Source: Paenibacillus sp. LHD-38
Lineage (GTDB): Bacteria > Bacillota > Bacilli > Paenibacillales > Paenibacillaceae
Assembly: GCF_031157315.1 (NCBI RefSeq)
Contig: NZ_JAVIFU010000030.1
Coordinates: 21,617 to 85,616, forward strand
Length of the DNA stretch: 64,000 nt
Direction: 5' to 3'
The position numbers were made by a program, and so were the translations under genes. Below are positions 1-9,162 of this stretch, one piece after another (positions within the stretch are counted from its first letter, which is position 1; every line of letters starts with the position of its first letter). The notes under the pieces are model-generated. The model saw only the letters and a list, made by a program, of their open reading frames with translations. It searched no databases and was not told the origin of the DNA.

Positions 1-406
1 CGCCATACCCCTGCTCGATCATCCTTTTACCAAAAACCTGGCTGGCCAAAACTACGCTTTTGAGGTTAACATCCATAATCCGGTCCCATTCCTCCATTTC
101 GAGATCAAAAAACGGTGTCGCGCTATTCGTCCCCGAGGCATTAACAAGCGTATCCACACGGCCGCCCCATTCAAGCACTTTATTCAAAACCGACTGCAGT
201 TCCTCTTTTTTTGTCGCGTCCGCCTGCAAAGGAATCGCGATTCCGCCATTCCGTTCGATCTGCTCACAAACGAGCCGAGCTTTTTCCATGTCCCTGCCAA
301 CGACCGCCACTTTTGATCCTGCTTCCGCAAGCGCAGCAGACATGGCACTGCCTAACACGCCATTGCCACCGATAACGACAGATACAGTATTTTGTAATTC
401 TAACAT
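1..406 (-). CDS. uxuB: SDR-family oxidoreductase, D-mannonate oxidoreductase (UxuB)-like, 3' end outside the window
   Basis: About 135 N-terminal residues of a short-chain dehydrogenase/reductase are visible; the gene runs off the left edge. The start ATG at 406-404 opens MLELQNTVSVVIGGNGVLG, with the NAD(P)-binding GGxGxLG turn near residues 13-19 (G-G-N-G-V-L-G). An NAxG motif follows (LVNASGTNSATPFFDLE), as does a helix resembling the SDR dimer helix (WDRIMDVNLKSVVLASQVFG). The order VIGGxGVLG, NASGxN, FFDLxxxxW, DVNL, SQVFGK resembles SDR-type fructuronate reductases (D-mannonate oxidoreductase), which act in cytosolic glucuronate catabolism. That would fit the beta-glucuronidase further along. 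The substrate is inferred; SDR membership is clear. It is divergent from the LacI gene. Confidence 0.72.
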   Translation of the reverse strand, partial: MLELQNTVSVVIGGNGVLGSAMSAALAEAGSKVAVVGRDMEKARLVCEQIERNGGIAIPLQADATKKEELQSVLNKVLEWGGRVDTLVNASGTNSATPFFDLEMEEWDRIMDVNLKSVVLASQVFGKRMIEQGYG

Positions 407-432
407 CTATAAAACCACCTTTAACCCCAAAT

Positions 433-446
433 TAACAACGTTGTTA
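433..446. promoter_or_regulatory. Candidate LacI-family operator
   Basis: TAACAACGTTGTTA is a perfect 14-bp palindrome centred on CG, the usual layout of LacI/GalR operators. It lies 27 bp upstream of the dehydrogenase start and 132 bp upstream of the divergent LacI gene. It is probably the site through which that regulator controls the dehydrogenase and possibly itself. Not tested. Confidence 0.5.
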
Positions 447-578
447 TTTTTATGATATCCGAATATCCCATTGCTGTCTATACGAAAAATATGCCGCTTT
501 CATTTGCAAAAAATGTATTCTATGATAAAGTGAACGACATAAATGAGAACTCGGACTTGTGCCTTCCGGAGGGAATCC

Positions 579-1562
579 ATGGTAACCATTAAAGACATCG
601 CAGACCGAGCCGGCGTCAGTTTCTCCACTGTCTCCAAGGCATTGAGAGACAGCCCGCTCGTACAGAACAAAACAAAACAGCATATACTTTCTATCGCAAA
701 GGAAATGGGTTACCAACCCAATATCGCAGCCCGAAGCCTCGTCTCCCGAAGAAGCGGAGCGATTGGCGTCGTATGGCCATCCATTGAACGAGCCGCCCTT
801 TCCTCCCTGATTACAAAGATTAATGAACAACTTGAAAAAAAGGGTTATGTTACTTTGCTTTCCATAAGCCATTTGGAATCAGCGATCGAAATCTTCCGTC
901 GTTACCAAGTAGACGCCATCCTCGTCTTTGGGGACAGGGATAGTATTTCCAGCTTCAACAAGTTAAATCCGCTGCAGATCCCTATTCTGACTTATGGCGC
1001 TGCAGGCTACACACCGTACTCTGCCGTTGACGTAAACCGAGGCCAAGCCGTTCGTCTTGCCGTACGTCACTTGGTTGAATTCGGTCATAAGGATATCGCC
1101 TATATCGGCGAACCTAACTCGCAAGATCCGCTGCAGACCGTTAAGATCGAAGCTTTTCGCGACGAAATGATCCGTCTGGGCTTACAGGTCAGGAACGACG
1201 CCGTGCTTCACATGAATGGCTTAGAATTTCACGACGGATACATGGCCGCACGTACGATGCTGGAGCAAACGGCATGTCCTACAGCCGTCATCAGCGGCGG
1301 CATCGATTTGACACGCGGCATCATTCGGGCCATAGGAGAGCATGGACTTCGCGTTCCGCAGGATATTTCCGTTGTCAGTTATGACAACCTTCCTCAAATG
1401 GAAGACCTTGAAACGCCGATGACCGTTGTCGGCGTAGCCATAGACACGATAACATCCGTTATTTCAACAACCATTCTCGAGCTTATTGAAGACCCGGAAT
1501 CACTTAAAACCGTGTACTTAGAACCAGAGCTCGTGATCCGCGACTCCACCTCCCAAAGGTGA
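579..1562 (+). CDS. LacI/GalR-family transcriptional regulator
   Basis: A regulator of about 327 residues. The N-terminal LacI helix-turn-helix reads VTIKDIADRAGVSFSTVSKAL, followed by the hinge helix region NIAARSLVSRRSGAIGVVWP. A periplasmic-binding-protein-like sensor domain fills the rest, with AVDVNRGQAVRLAVRHLVEFGHKDIAYIG and the closing VYLEPELVIRDST. ATG 579 is chosen over an in-frame start 36 bases upstream because GGAGGG at 568-573 sits 5 nt before it and the HTH starts at residue 2. It is divergent from the UxuB-like gene, so it probably responds to a uronate or related sugar acid. The ligand is not known. It converges on the ger operon with about 20 bp between stops. Confidence 0.9.
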   Translation: MVTIKDIADRAGVSFSTVSKALRDSPLVQNKTKQHILSIAKEMGYQPNIAARSLVSRRSGAIGVVWPSIERAALSSLITKINEQLEKKGYVTLLSISHLESAIEIFRRYQVDAILVFGDRDSISSFNKLNPLQIPILTYGAAGYTPYSAVDVNRGQAVRLAVRHLVEFGHKDIAYIGEPNSQDPLQTVKIEAFRDEMIRLGLQVRNDAVLHMNGLEFHDGYMAARTMLEQTACPTAVISGGIDLTRGIIRAIGEHGLRVPQDISVVSYDNLPQMEDLETPMTVVGVAIDTITSVISTTILELIEDPESLKTVYLEPELVIRDSTSQR

Positions 1563-1582
1563 TTGACGAAGCAGGTAAGTGA

Positions 1583-2680
1583 TTATTCTTTTCTCAAATA
1601 ACCTTTTACAAGAGTTGCAGCCAATAAAAGCAATGGCAGGGCTAATCCAAACGTTAGATTAAAAAACGGGAAAATGGTTCTGCTGAAGTTAATCATGTAA
1701 CTTGAATTCGCTACAAAAAACAAAGCAACATTCACAATTAGAATACCAAGCGGAATTATTAAAAATTTGCTGTCTTTTAAATTTAAAGTTTGTGCTAAAC
1801 CATAAACGATCAGATAAAAATAAGTACACATTTTAATAAAACAGGTGAAAAACCAGGCGAACGCAATCGTTGACTCTACCCGTTCGAAAAATTTGCCAAT
1901 GCTGATTTTTTTGGCTAACGCATAACTTGGGTAGGTTTCACTCGATGTAATCTCTAAGCCTAATACAAGAATCGAAAGAATCGTAATCAAGAACAACAGC
2001 GACCATCCGATAAAAGCACCTGATAATAGAGCTTTTCTAACCTTTGCTTGCTCGTTTGCATGAGGGAAGATCAACAAAAAGAGCACGAGCTCTAAAAAGG
2101 AAAAACTCATCAATGGAACAGCGCCTCTTATGACAGGTTTAAATCCATCTTCGAGGATGGGCAATAGATGTTCAATATGGACTTGGGGTATAAGAGAGAT
2201 AAACATAAAGGCGAGCAGGAAAAGACTTATGGCCACCAGAATTTCGGCAGTGCGGGAAATGGATTCTATCCCTAATTTCACTGCGTATATGACAACTAAA
2301 ATAAAAATGACGTAAATCGCTCCGATTGGCGTTTCTGGCATCGTTTGATGAACAAATCCTCCCATCCCCATTAAGGTAAGAGCACTTAATAAGACAGGAT
2401 AAATCATAATAAATAGCAAGGAAGTTATCTTTCCAACCCATTTTCCCAACACCGCTTCAAAAATCTCGGTTAAAATTTTCATAGGATGCTTTTTATGTAA
2501 GGCCAAGTATAAAAAAAGTATGGGCAGTGTTAGTAAGAGCGCCAGAATTGCAGCTAACCAAGCATCTTGTTTGGCTTCCATTGCAAGAATTGAAGGTATC
2601 GTAAGTATCGAAGTACCTGTTACATTCATGATGACCAATATTGAAAGCTGCCTGGCCGAAATCTCGCTTCGATGCTCCAT
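1583..2680 (-). CDS. GerB-family spore germination permease
   Basis: A 365-residue integral membrane protein with about ten hydrophobic segments starting at residue 11 (ISARQLSILVIMNVTGTSIL). It is the amino-acid/polyamine-permease-like B subunit of a GerA-type germinant receptor in the inner spore membrane, where it contributes to ligand recognition. Typical GerB features are the N-terminal ISxRQLxxL stretch and conserved SYALAKxISIGKFFERVE in the middle. Length is normal. It is the last gene of an operon read gerA-gerC-small ORF-gerB. A GGAGGT abuts the ATG; a purine-rich stretch further upstream probably serves as the Shine-Dalgarno. Forespore sigma-G control is expected from the family but I did not locate the promoter. 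Confidence 0.92.
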   Translation of the reverse strand: MEHRSEISARQLSILVIMNVTGTSILTIPSILAMEAKQDAWLAAILALLLTLPILFLYLALHKKHPMKILTEIFEAVLGKWVGKITSLLFIMIYPVLLSALTLMGMGGFVHQTMPETPIGAIYVIFILVVIYAVKLGIESISRTAEILVAISLFLLAFMFISLIPQVHIEHLLPILEDGFKPVIRGAVPLMSFSFLELVLFLLIFPHANEQAKVRKALLSGAFIGWSLLFLITILSILVLGLEITSSETYPSYALAKKISIGKFFERVESTIAFAWFFTCFIKMCTYFYLIVYGLAQTLNLKDSKFLIIPLGILIVNVALFFVANSSYMINFSRTIFPFFNLTFGLALPLLLLAATLVKGYLRKE

Positions 2681-2706
2681 ACCTCCGCCCGCCCCCTCAG
2701 TTATAG

Positions 2707-2787
2707 TTAATTTAATAGATAAAGAGATGGAAGCTCAATGCACGCAATCAAAGTTGACAGAGCGATCATACTGGAAACGATTAGCAT
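2707..2787 (-). CDS. Possible 26-residue membrane peptide inside the ger operon
   Basis: ATG at 2787-2785 opens a short frame, MLIVSSMIALSTLIACIELP and six more residues, ending at TAA 2709-2707. It fills most of the gap between gerC and gerB. Its ATG is 6 nt after the gerC stop, with AAGGA within the last gerC codons as a possible ribosome binding site. The peptide is almost wholly hydrophobic, one membrane span. Some Bacillus germinant receptor operons carry a small D subunit with two transmembrane segments; this one is shorter, so homology is only a guess. It may instead be an untranslated spacer. Confidence 0.35.
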   Translation of the reverse strand: MLIVSSMIALSTLIACIELPSLYLLN

Positions 2788-2793
2788 GTCTTA

Positions 2794-4002
2794 TCATTCC
2801 TTTCCAGCTACTTTTGACATCGAATGAATGACTGTACCCATATTCTGGATTTTCACTTCAGCTTTAACTGCAACTTGGAGGTCGGAAAACTTCTTATCCC
2901 AATTCTCGTTTAACTCTCTCCATGCTCTTGGATCTGCACGATGCAGAACTTCGCCGAAACCAAAGATATCGGTTTTATATTTGGTTTTCACTGTTTTGAT
3001 CGTATTGAACAACAATTGCTCAAGATACCCCGATGCATCCTCCTGAAGTGCGACAATGTTGGCCGGATTTGCTAGATCCATATGGCATGCGATCTCGTCA
3101 ATGCTTATCTCTGTTCGAACGAATAGTTCAACCCGGGGTACACCCTGCTGAATTTTTCCTTTGATCTTCGTTTTAGAGCGCATGACCTCATACGAAATTT
3201 TTTGCTTTCCGCTCGGGCAGTCGATGACTAAGCCCGAATGGGTTACATTATCAGTGATGTAGTTGAAGCCTAGGCTCTCCTGCTGACTTAGCCAGCCAAT
3301 GAGTTTGTCATCCTTAAATACGGATAGCCCCAGTAGTTCAATTTCGCTGGAGGGCTCTATCGTCTTTAGATTATCTTCTGAATTGCCTTTCTTCAAGCTG
3401 CCGGTTACTTTGAGACCAGGTAATACCGCACTTTTCCCCGTGCTCGACAAGGTGGTAATGAGGGCATCCAATTTCACTCCCGCCGCTGACGACAAATAAT
3501 CTTCTGAAGTTTCAATCGATTGATATACCTTCGCCGCTGGGACATTATCAATTGGGCTCATCACCGTTAATATATTTTCAGCAGCTGTGCCTTTTGCTAT
3601 GACGATGTCAAAGTCTGCTCGAAAGTACCAATTCCTTCTCAAAAAATCTATAATTTCATTTAGACCCTCTCTTGCTGTTTTTTCACCGATTGCGAGTATA
3701 CGTATATGCCCTAAGTGTATCCTTCTTGGACTCGTCTTTGTCATCTTCCGCAGTGCCTCTGAAATGGAATAACCTTTCGCTTTAAAAAGGATGACGGGAG
3801 ATTGCCCTCCTCCCCCTTTTTTATTAGTTGCATATTGTTTCGGTTCTAAGACTTGTACGGCTACCTCATACATATCCCCTTGTTTATCGACGGACATCCC
3901 GGCAGCTAAAGAATATTCATTCAATTCGTTACGACTCCAACAGCCTGTTACAAATGCTAATAAGAAAACAGGCAATAAAATGACAGCTAATTTTCTTTTC
4001 AT
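2794..4002 (-). CDS. GerC-family spore germination lipoprotein, Ger(x)C
   Basis: A 402-residue lipoprotein C subunit of the germinant receptor. A signal peptide MKRKLAVILLPVFLLAFVTG precedes the lipobox cysteine (V-T-G-C, Cys21). Family hallmarks follow: CWSRNELNEYSLAAGMSVD, then the GKSxSEALRKMTKxSPRRIxxGHIRIL-like region around residues 80-110 and a C-terminal helical half ending in a conserved WxxxFSDLxV-like stretch. It lies on the outer face of the inner spore membrane. It is separated by 40 bp from the upstream gerA and followed closely by the 26-codon ORF and gerB, all on the minus strand. Confidence 0.93.
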   Translation of the reverse strand: MKRKLAVILLPVFLLAFVTGCWSRNELNEYSLAAGMSVDKQGDMYEVAVQVLEPKQYATNKKGGGGQSPVILFKAKGYSISEALRKMTKTSPRRIHLGHIRILAIGEKTAREGLNEIIDFLRRNWYFRADFDIVIAKGTAAENILTVMSPIDNVPAAKVYQSIETSEDYLSSAAGVKLDALITTLSSTGKSAVLPGLKVTGSLKKGNSEDNLKTIEPSSEIELLGLSVFKDDKLIGWLSQQESLGFNYITDNVTHSGLVIDCPSGKQKISYEVMRSKTKIKGKIQQGVPRVELFVRTEISIDEIACHMDLANPANIVALQEDASGYLEQLLFNTIKTVKTKYKTDIFGFGEVLHRADPRAWRELNENWDKKFSDLQVAVKAEVKIQNMGTVIHSMSKVAGKE

Positions 4003-4042
4003 CCTATTCCCTTCTGAATACGTCGCTTGGCCTGATCTGCTT

Positions 4043-5563
4043 TTATTTTGGCGGACGCACGCGCTGCCGCATTAGATTATGTCGTGCAATTAATTTCGGC
4101 CGGAAAATCATGAACCTGATCGGTGCCCTCAATAAGCCATCTTTCTGACCTTGCAGGTCAAATGGTGCAAACGGACTTAAATAGGGAACGCCAAACGAAC
4201 GTAAGCTGCTTAAATGAAGGACCAAAGTAATGAATCCTAAACTAATTCCAAATAGTCCAAATGAAGCGCCCAAGAAAATAAAAGGAAATCGCAATAACCG
4301 GATAGATATGGCCATATCATTCGATGGAATAACGAAGTTGGCAACTGCAGTTATGGAGACCACGATGACCATCGCAGGAGAAATAAGTCCCGCTTCAACT
4401 GCTGCAGTTCCAAGAACGATTGAGCCAACAATGGACATCGCTTGTCCAATATTCCTAGGCATTCGAATACCAGCCTCACGTAAGATCTCAAAAGTAATTT
4501 CCATGATCATGGCTTCGATAAAAGCGGGAAAAGGTACGCCTTCACGTTGAGCAGCCAAACTACCGAGAAGTGTGCGCGGAATCATTTCAATATGAAAAGT
4601 GGTGACGGCAACGTAAACAGACGGCGCTAATAGGGCGATAAATATCCCCAAATAACGTAATAATCGAATAAGTGAACCGATATCAGCACGATGATAATAA
4701 TCTTCCGCAGAATGTATAAAGGAAACAAATAATGCAGGTACTACAAGTACATAAGGAGTACCGTCAACTAATATAGCCACTTTGCCCTCAAGCAGCGATG
4801 CCGCTATCACATCCGGTCTCTCCGAGTTAAATACAGTCGGGAAAGGGGTCTTCGCTTCGTCCTGAATCAGCTCTTCTATGTAATTGCTTTCAAGGATGCC
4901 ATCTATGTCGATTCGCTTTAGACGCGTGAGCACTTCTTTTACTATCTTCTCGTTAGCAACTCCGTTGATATAGAGAAGCGCTACATCTGTTTGTGTCAAA
5001 CTCCCGATTTGTATGGTTTCCAACCACAAATTCGGGGATTTTATCTTCCTTCGGATCATGGCCGTATTCGCCCTCAAATTTTCCGTAAAACCTTCCTTAG
5101 GCCCTCGAATAACCGTTTCTGAGGTTGGCTCTGTAATTCCGCGCTCCTTCCAGCCGCTCAGGCTGATTGAAAATCCGGATAAATATCCATCCATCAGCAA
5201 AATAACGCTTCCTGACAACATCGAATGAAACATGCCGTTAAAATCATCTACATCATGTTTAACTGCCGTTGTTGTTAAAATATAATCTTTCAAGTATTGC
5301 AAAACGTTTGCTTCGGATTTTAATTCTTCGGAAGATAAATAATCGTTTTTTATCATCAGTGATTCCAGAACAAAATCGTTTACTGCATTTGAATCGATCA
5401 GCCCGTCAATAAAGATGACGCAAGCTTTTACATCCATCATCCCTAGTTTGATTTCACGAACAATAACATCTGTACTATTACCCATTCGTTGTTTCATTTT
5501 ATGGATATTCTCTTGTAGGTCAGCAGCCAATAGTTCATTGGTTTGCATGAGATCACTATCCAT
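4043..5563 (-). CDS. GerA-family spore germination protein
   Basis: The A subunit of the germinant receptor, about 506 residues. The soluble N-terminal half (to about residue 270) contains the family motifs SGSVILLMDGY and VAxLYINGVANEKIV; the membrane half has about five to six spans, including the signature RTLLGSLAAQREGVPFPAFIEAMIMEITFE. It is known to form an inner-membrane channel-like oligomer that releases ions when nutrients bind. ATG 5563 is preferred to the TTG one codon upstream because of its spacing from an AAGGCGGTG motif. It is the first gene of the operon and lies just upstream of a terminator belonging to the GPH transporter. Confidence 0.93.
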   Translation of the reverse strand: MDSDLMQTNELLAADLQENIHKMKQRMGNSTDVIVREIKLGMMDVKACVIFIDGLIDSNAVNDFVLESLMIKNDYLSSEELKSEANVLQYLKDYILTTTAVKHDVDDFNGMFHSMLSGSVILLMDGYLSGFSISLSGWKERGITEPTSETVIRGPKEGFTENLRANTAMIRRKIKSPNLWLETIQIGSLTQTDVALLYINGVANEKIVKEVLTRLKRIDIDGILESNYIEELIQDEAKTPFPTVFNSERPDVIAASLLEGKVAILVDGTPYVLVVPALFVSFIHSAEDYYHRADIGSLIRLLRYLGIFIALLAPSVYVAVTTFHIEMIPRTLLGSLAAQREGVPFPAFIEAMIMEITFEILREAGIRMPRNIGQAMSIVGSIVLGTAAVEAGLISPAMVIVVSITAVANFVIPSNDMAISIRLLRFPFIFLGASFGLFGISLGFITLVLHLSSLRSFGVPYLSPFAPFDLQGQKDGLLRAPIRFMIFRPKLIARHNLMRQRVRPPK

Positions 5564-5663
5564 CAAAACACCGCCTTCTATACTTTCTTTGCTTAAAATT
5601 CCCTATTGTCTCTTTTTCATGCATGGGATAAACCCTCGATCCGTATCCCAAACCAAAACAAAT

Positions 5664-5690
5664 AAGCCCGAGGCTAGGCCCCGGACAATT
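5664..5690 (-). terminator. Rho-independent terminator of the GPH transporter gene
   Basis: On the minus strand CCGGGGC-CTA-GCCTCGG forms a GC-rich hairpin followed by a T-rich tract, 20-50 bp after the transporter stop codon and before the ger promoter region. Confidence 0.65.
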
Positions 5691-5711
5691 GAAAACGCAA
5701 TCGAATATTCT

Positions 5712-7118
5712 CTATAACCGATTATTATTTTTTAACTGCTCATTTAACCAGACCAAACGCTGCTTCGATAAATTGTAAATCCACACAATAGCAACTAACG
5801 CGATCAGCGAGCCAAGCGCGGGAATCAGTGTGATCAAACTCTTTATTCCTATCGCAGCTTCTTCCGTTTGAATCTGCAATCCGGAATTATACCCAACGGC
5901 AACGAGCGCAAAACCGCCGAGTCCTCCCGCAACCCCTTGACCAATTTTACGAACTAATGAGTAAACGGAATATACGGTCCCCTCTTCGCGTTTGCCTGTA
6001 ATGAACTGCTGATAATCGATGCAATCCGAGACCATGGCCCAAACCAATATATTTAAGAAAGCCATGCCAAAGCTTGAAACAAAGTAAAAACCAATATACA
6101 CATAGGGGCTTGTGATCGGTAGAACAAACATAATGAAATTAATGACAACCGCAATAATCAAGCCGATGACAGCGCTCTCTTTCTTCCCGTATTTCTTTAC
6201 TAGAGGAGAGACGAGCGGCATGGCAAGGAGCGCGGAACCCAATCCAATTAAACCTGCAATAGAGATTAGTCCCGGTGTTTTGAAATAGTCTTTGAACAAA
6301 TAAGGCGTTATTGCGGATACCACCATCAAAGAGACCATCATTCCGAAGGAAGCGAGCATGATGCCGAGTAGTGCTTTGTTTTTAAATAAGCCTTTTACTG
6401 TTATCAATAAGTTTACTTTCTCAGAGGCAGGCTTAACTGTTCTTATTCTTTCTACCGTCAACCGGTAGGAGCTTAAGTAACAAATAATCGCCAACACGGC
6501 GCAAATGATGGCTATCGTTACAAATCCGTTTGCTGTGGGCGTTTTTCCGCTGCCGAATATAATAATCGGCGCCACCGTCATAATAAAAACATTAGCTAGA
6601 ATAGCACCCATCGTCCTGAATGTAGAAAGCGATGTTCTTTCCACGGGATCCGATGTGATAACGGATGCTAATGAACCATAGGGAATGTTTATTGTAGAGT
6701 AAGCCAAGCCCCATATAATGTAGGTTGCCGTTGCCAGAAAAACCTGCCAGCCTGCGGCGACCGGAAAATAAGTAAAGGTCAGAATACCGAAAGCGGTTAC
6801 AGGAATTGCACTATATAACAGGTAAGGCCTAAATTTACCTTTCGCCCCGACAGGCCTGGAATCGACATAAGCTCCCCATGCCACATCAAATAATGCGTCC
6901 AGTATTCTAGCCACGAGCAAAATCATGCCGGCAGTCGCAGCGGATATTCCATAAATATCCGTATAGAACAACATTAAATAACCGCTAATTAATGTAAAAA
7001 ACAAATCGTTCCCAACGTCTCCGAACATATAGCCGACTTTATCTCTGATCCCGAATTTTCTTATGCCCTGAATGGCCGGAGCCTCCGTCTTTTCCAACAG
7101 CTTCGCAGTTTGTTCCAT
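5712..7118 (-). CDS. GPH-family sugar:cation symporter, probable glucuronide transporter
   Basis: A 468-residue membrane protein of the glycoside-pentoside-hexuronide (MelB/UidB/XynB-type) family in the major facilitator superfamily, with twelve predicted spans. The N-terminal family signature includes KVGYMFGDVGNDLFF and the cation-site region ARILDALFDVAWGAYVDSRPVGAKGKFRPYLL; a mid-protein loop leads to SDCIDYQQFITGKREEGTVYS near residue 370, also typical. It imports sugar with Na+ or H+. It follows the beta-glucuronidase gene on the same strand with 121 bp between, so glucuronides are the likely substrate (inference). A GGGGGA ribosome binding site lies 6 nt before ATG 7118. Confidence 0.88.
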   Translation of the reverse strand: MEQTAKLLEKTEAPAIQGIRKFGIRDKVGYMFGDVGNDLFFTLISGYLMLFYTDIYGISAATAGMILLVARILDALFDVAWGAYVDSRPVGAKGKFRPYLLYSAIPVTAFGILTFTYFPVAAGWQVFLATATYIIWGLAYSTINIPYGSLASVITSDPVERTSLSTFRTMGAILANVFIMTVAPIIIFGSGKTPTANGFVTIAIICAVLAIICYLSSYRLTVERIRTVKPASEKVNLLITVKGLFKNKALLGIMLASFGMMVSLMVVSAITPYLFKDYFKTPGLISIAGLIGLGSALLAMPLVSPLVKKYGKKESAVIGLIIAVVINFIMFVLPITSPYVYIGFYFVSSFGMAFLNILVWAMVSDCIDYQQFITGKREEGTVYSVYSLVRKIGQGVAGGLGGFALVAVGYNSGLQIQTEEAAIGIKSLITLIPALGSLIALVAIVWIYNLSKQRLVWLNEQLKNNNRL

Positions 7119-7239
7119 GTCTTATCCCCCGAGTAGGTACAAAATCTCGGGAAGGGATAGACGTTAGCCAGCGGCCTTCATCTATCCGAATTCCCGAGTT
7201 TACATTTACTTTCATTACATGGTGCAAGGCCAATCGCAA

Positions 7240-9039
7240 TTATTGCTTATAACCGAAATCCGGAATGGCAGACCATCTTTCGCGCAGTGAGTGGGCTGCG
7301 TATTTAGGCTTTCTATCCCTTGTGAAAATACCCTTCTTGTTCCCTTGCACACGGATAAATCCTTGGCTTGTATTAAAATCGGCAAAGTTCCACACCTGCT
7401 CGCCGACGAAATTATCGAATTCATCAAACACTTCGTGATTCGCACGCAGGTACTCGACTTGATATTCTTCCGTAAACATGACGGCATCGATATCATGTAG
7501 TCCTGCAACCGTATCAGCGCCGTATTCGGTCATCACAATCGGTTTGTTTGGACAGCGCTCGCGCCATCCGTTCAGCTCCTTACGGAGATTCACTTTCGCA
7601 TTTTCCAAATCCCCGCCATCCACATACCAACCGTAATACCGATTTAATGCGAGTACATCGACAAGCTCTGCTACTTTGCATGTATCGGGTGTTGACATTA
7701 AATGCGTGACGATGGTTACCGGTCTATTTTGCGGGTCAATGGCTTTAGTCAGTTCAACAAGCGGTTTAAAATACTCGTATGCTCCTTCTTCCTCAGAAGC
7801 CGGTTCATTCGCAATCGACCACATGACCACGCAAGCATGGTTCTTATCCCTAGCAATCAGCTCTTTAATTATTTCTTGATGATGTTCCTGCGTTTTTAGT
7901 TCAGCCCAAGTATTCCTTTTTGGACCTCCGCCAAACAGCGCGGCCATAAAATTCAAATGAAGTCCTACAGCAGGAGTCTCATCGATAACGACTAAGCCTT
8001 CTTGATCGGCTAATCTCATTAACTCTTCCGAATAAGGATAGTGTGCCGTACGGAATGAATTAGCTCCGATCCATTTCATTAATCGGAAGTCCATAACATT
8101 GGCCGATTCATTAAAGCCTCTTCCGTTAATAGGGGTATCTTCATGCTTGCCGAATCCTTTGAAATAAAACGGCTTATTATTAATCAGGAATTTCCCGTCG
8201 ATGACCTCAACTGTTCTGACTCCGAAAGGCTGGAAATATACATCAACGATTTGATCGCCGTTTAATAGCTCTACTTTAAGGTTGTATAAATAAGCGTTAA
8301 GCGGCTCCCACAGCTTCACATCGTCGATTCTGATTTCGCCTTGCGCTTCGTCTGCTTCCCCGACTATTGCACCGTCTGCATCTAATACGCTAACTCTAAC
8401 GCCAGCCTCTCCCACAACATCCAAAGAATAGTTCACAATCCCTGACTTCTCATTTATTGAAGGAACGATCGTAATGTCTTTGACATACGTTTGGGGAGTC
8501 GAATAAATCTTGACTGGTCTATGAATTCCTGCGTAATTAAAGAAATCGAAGTTCGGCTGATTCCGAGCAACCTTGCCTACGCCGGGAATATCTTTCTCCG
8601 TGTAGATCCCAATCGGGAGCGTTGTTTCGTCCACGATACTATTTACGGCAACCGTTACACGGTTTGTACCTCCAACCAGATTTGAGCTAAGCTCGGCTTC
8701 AAAAGGGGTGAAACCGCCTTTATGCTCCATCGTGAGCTCTCCATTCACATAAACCTTAGCCGTATGCGTTGCCGAACCGAACCGCAGCACGATTCGCTGG
8801 GACCTAAAGATACTCGGTACTGTAAATTCTTTCTCATACCATACCCAGCCTACGTGATTACGAATATCGGCGGTTACACCCACATCATTGAAAGACGAAG
8901 GAACTGCCATATTCATCGTTTCGCTAAGCGAAGATTGAAACCATTTCTCTTCAAAACCTTTTCCGGAATCCAGCTTGAATTTCCAAATGCCGTTTAAATC
9001 AATAATTGCACGGGAATCACTAATAATGGGGTATAGCAT
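7240..9039 (-). CDS. uidA: Beta-glucuronidase, glycoside hydrolase family 2
   Basis: A 599-residue protein, the usual length of E. coli-type UidA, without a signal peptide, hence cytosolic. Domains in order: GH2 sugar-binding jelly roll (residues about 15-175), immunoglobulin-like domain (about 177-270), TIM barrel (about 272-590). The catalytic acid/base is the Glu of VVMWSIANEPASEEEG (about residue 410) and the nucleophile is the Glu of PIVMTEYGADTVAGLH (about 505). The UidA-specific segments LNRYYGWYVDGGDLE and VWNFADFNTSQGFIRVQGNK, which set glucuronate specificity, are present. AAGGAGT precedes ATG 9039. It is the first gene of an operon with the GPH transporter and lies divergent from an AraC regulator. 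Confidence 0.96.
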   Translation of the reverse strand: MLYPIISDSRAIIDLNGIWKFKLDSGKGFEEKWFQSSLSETMNMAVPSSFNDVGVTADIRNHVGWVWYEKEFTVPSIFRSQRIVLRFGSATHTAKVYVNGELTMEHKGGFTPFEAELSSNLVGGTNRVTVAVNSIVDETTLPIGIYTEKDIPGVGKVARNQPNFDFFNYAGIHRPVKIYSTPQTYVKDITIVPSINEKSGIVNYSLDVVGEAGVRVSVLDADGAIVGEADEAQGEIRIDDVKLWEPLNAYLYNLKVELLNGDQIVDVYFQPFGVRTVEVIDGKFLINNKPFYFKGFGKHEDTPINGRGFNESANVMDFRLMKWIGANSFRTAHYPYSEELMRLADQEGLVVIDETPAVGLHLNFMAALFGGGPKRNTWAELKTQEHHQEIIKELIARDKNHACVVMWSIANEPASEEEGAYEYFKPLVELTKAIDPQNRPVTIVTHLMSTPDTCKVAELVDVLALNRYYGWYVDGGDLENAKVNLRKELNGWRERCPNKPIVMTEYGADTVAGLHDIDAVMFTEEYQVEYLRANHEVFDEFDNFVGEQVWNFADFNTSQGFIRVQGNKKGIFTRDRKPKYAAHSLRERWSAIPDFGYKQ

Positions 9040-9093
9040 CTCTCTACTCCTTTTTGTGTACCTTATTGTGTTTCTGTAAGTTAAAGTTTATAC

Positions 9094-9107
9094 TAAAAGC
9101 GCTTACA
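9094..9107. promoter_or_regulatory. cre-like catabolite repression site
   Basis: TAAAAGCGCTTACA matches 13 of 14 positions of the CcpA-binding consensus TGWAANCGNTNWCA. It is located 55 bp upstream of the beta-glucuronidase start and 56 bp before the AraC gene. CcpA repression of glucuronide use is a reasonable inference. Confidence 0.55.
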
Positions 9108-9162
9108 AATATAAGTACTGTATTAGCATATTCGGGACTAAATTAGCGTCAAGGGGACACAA

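Noticed and set aside
60..455. 131-residue plus-strand frame at the left edge
   Set aside because: Ser/Thr-rich shadow of the minus-strand dehydrogenase, which has clear Rossmann and SDR motifs.
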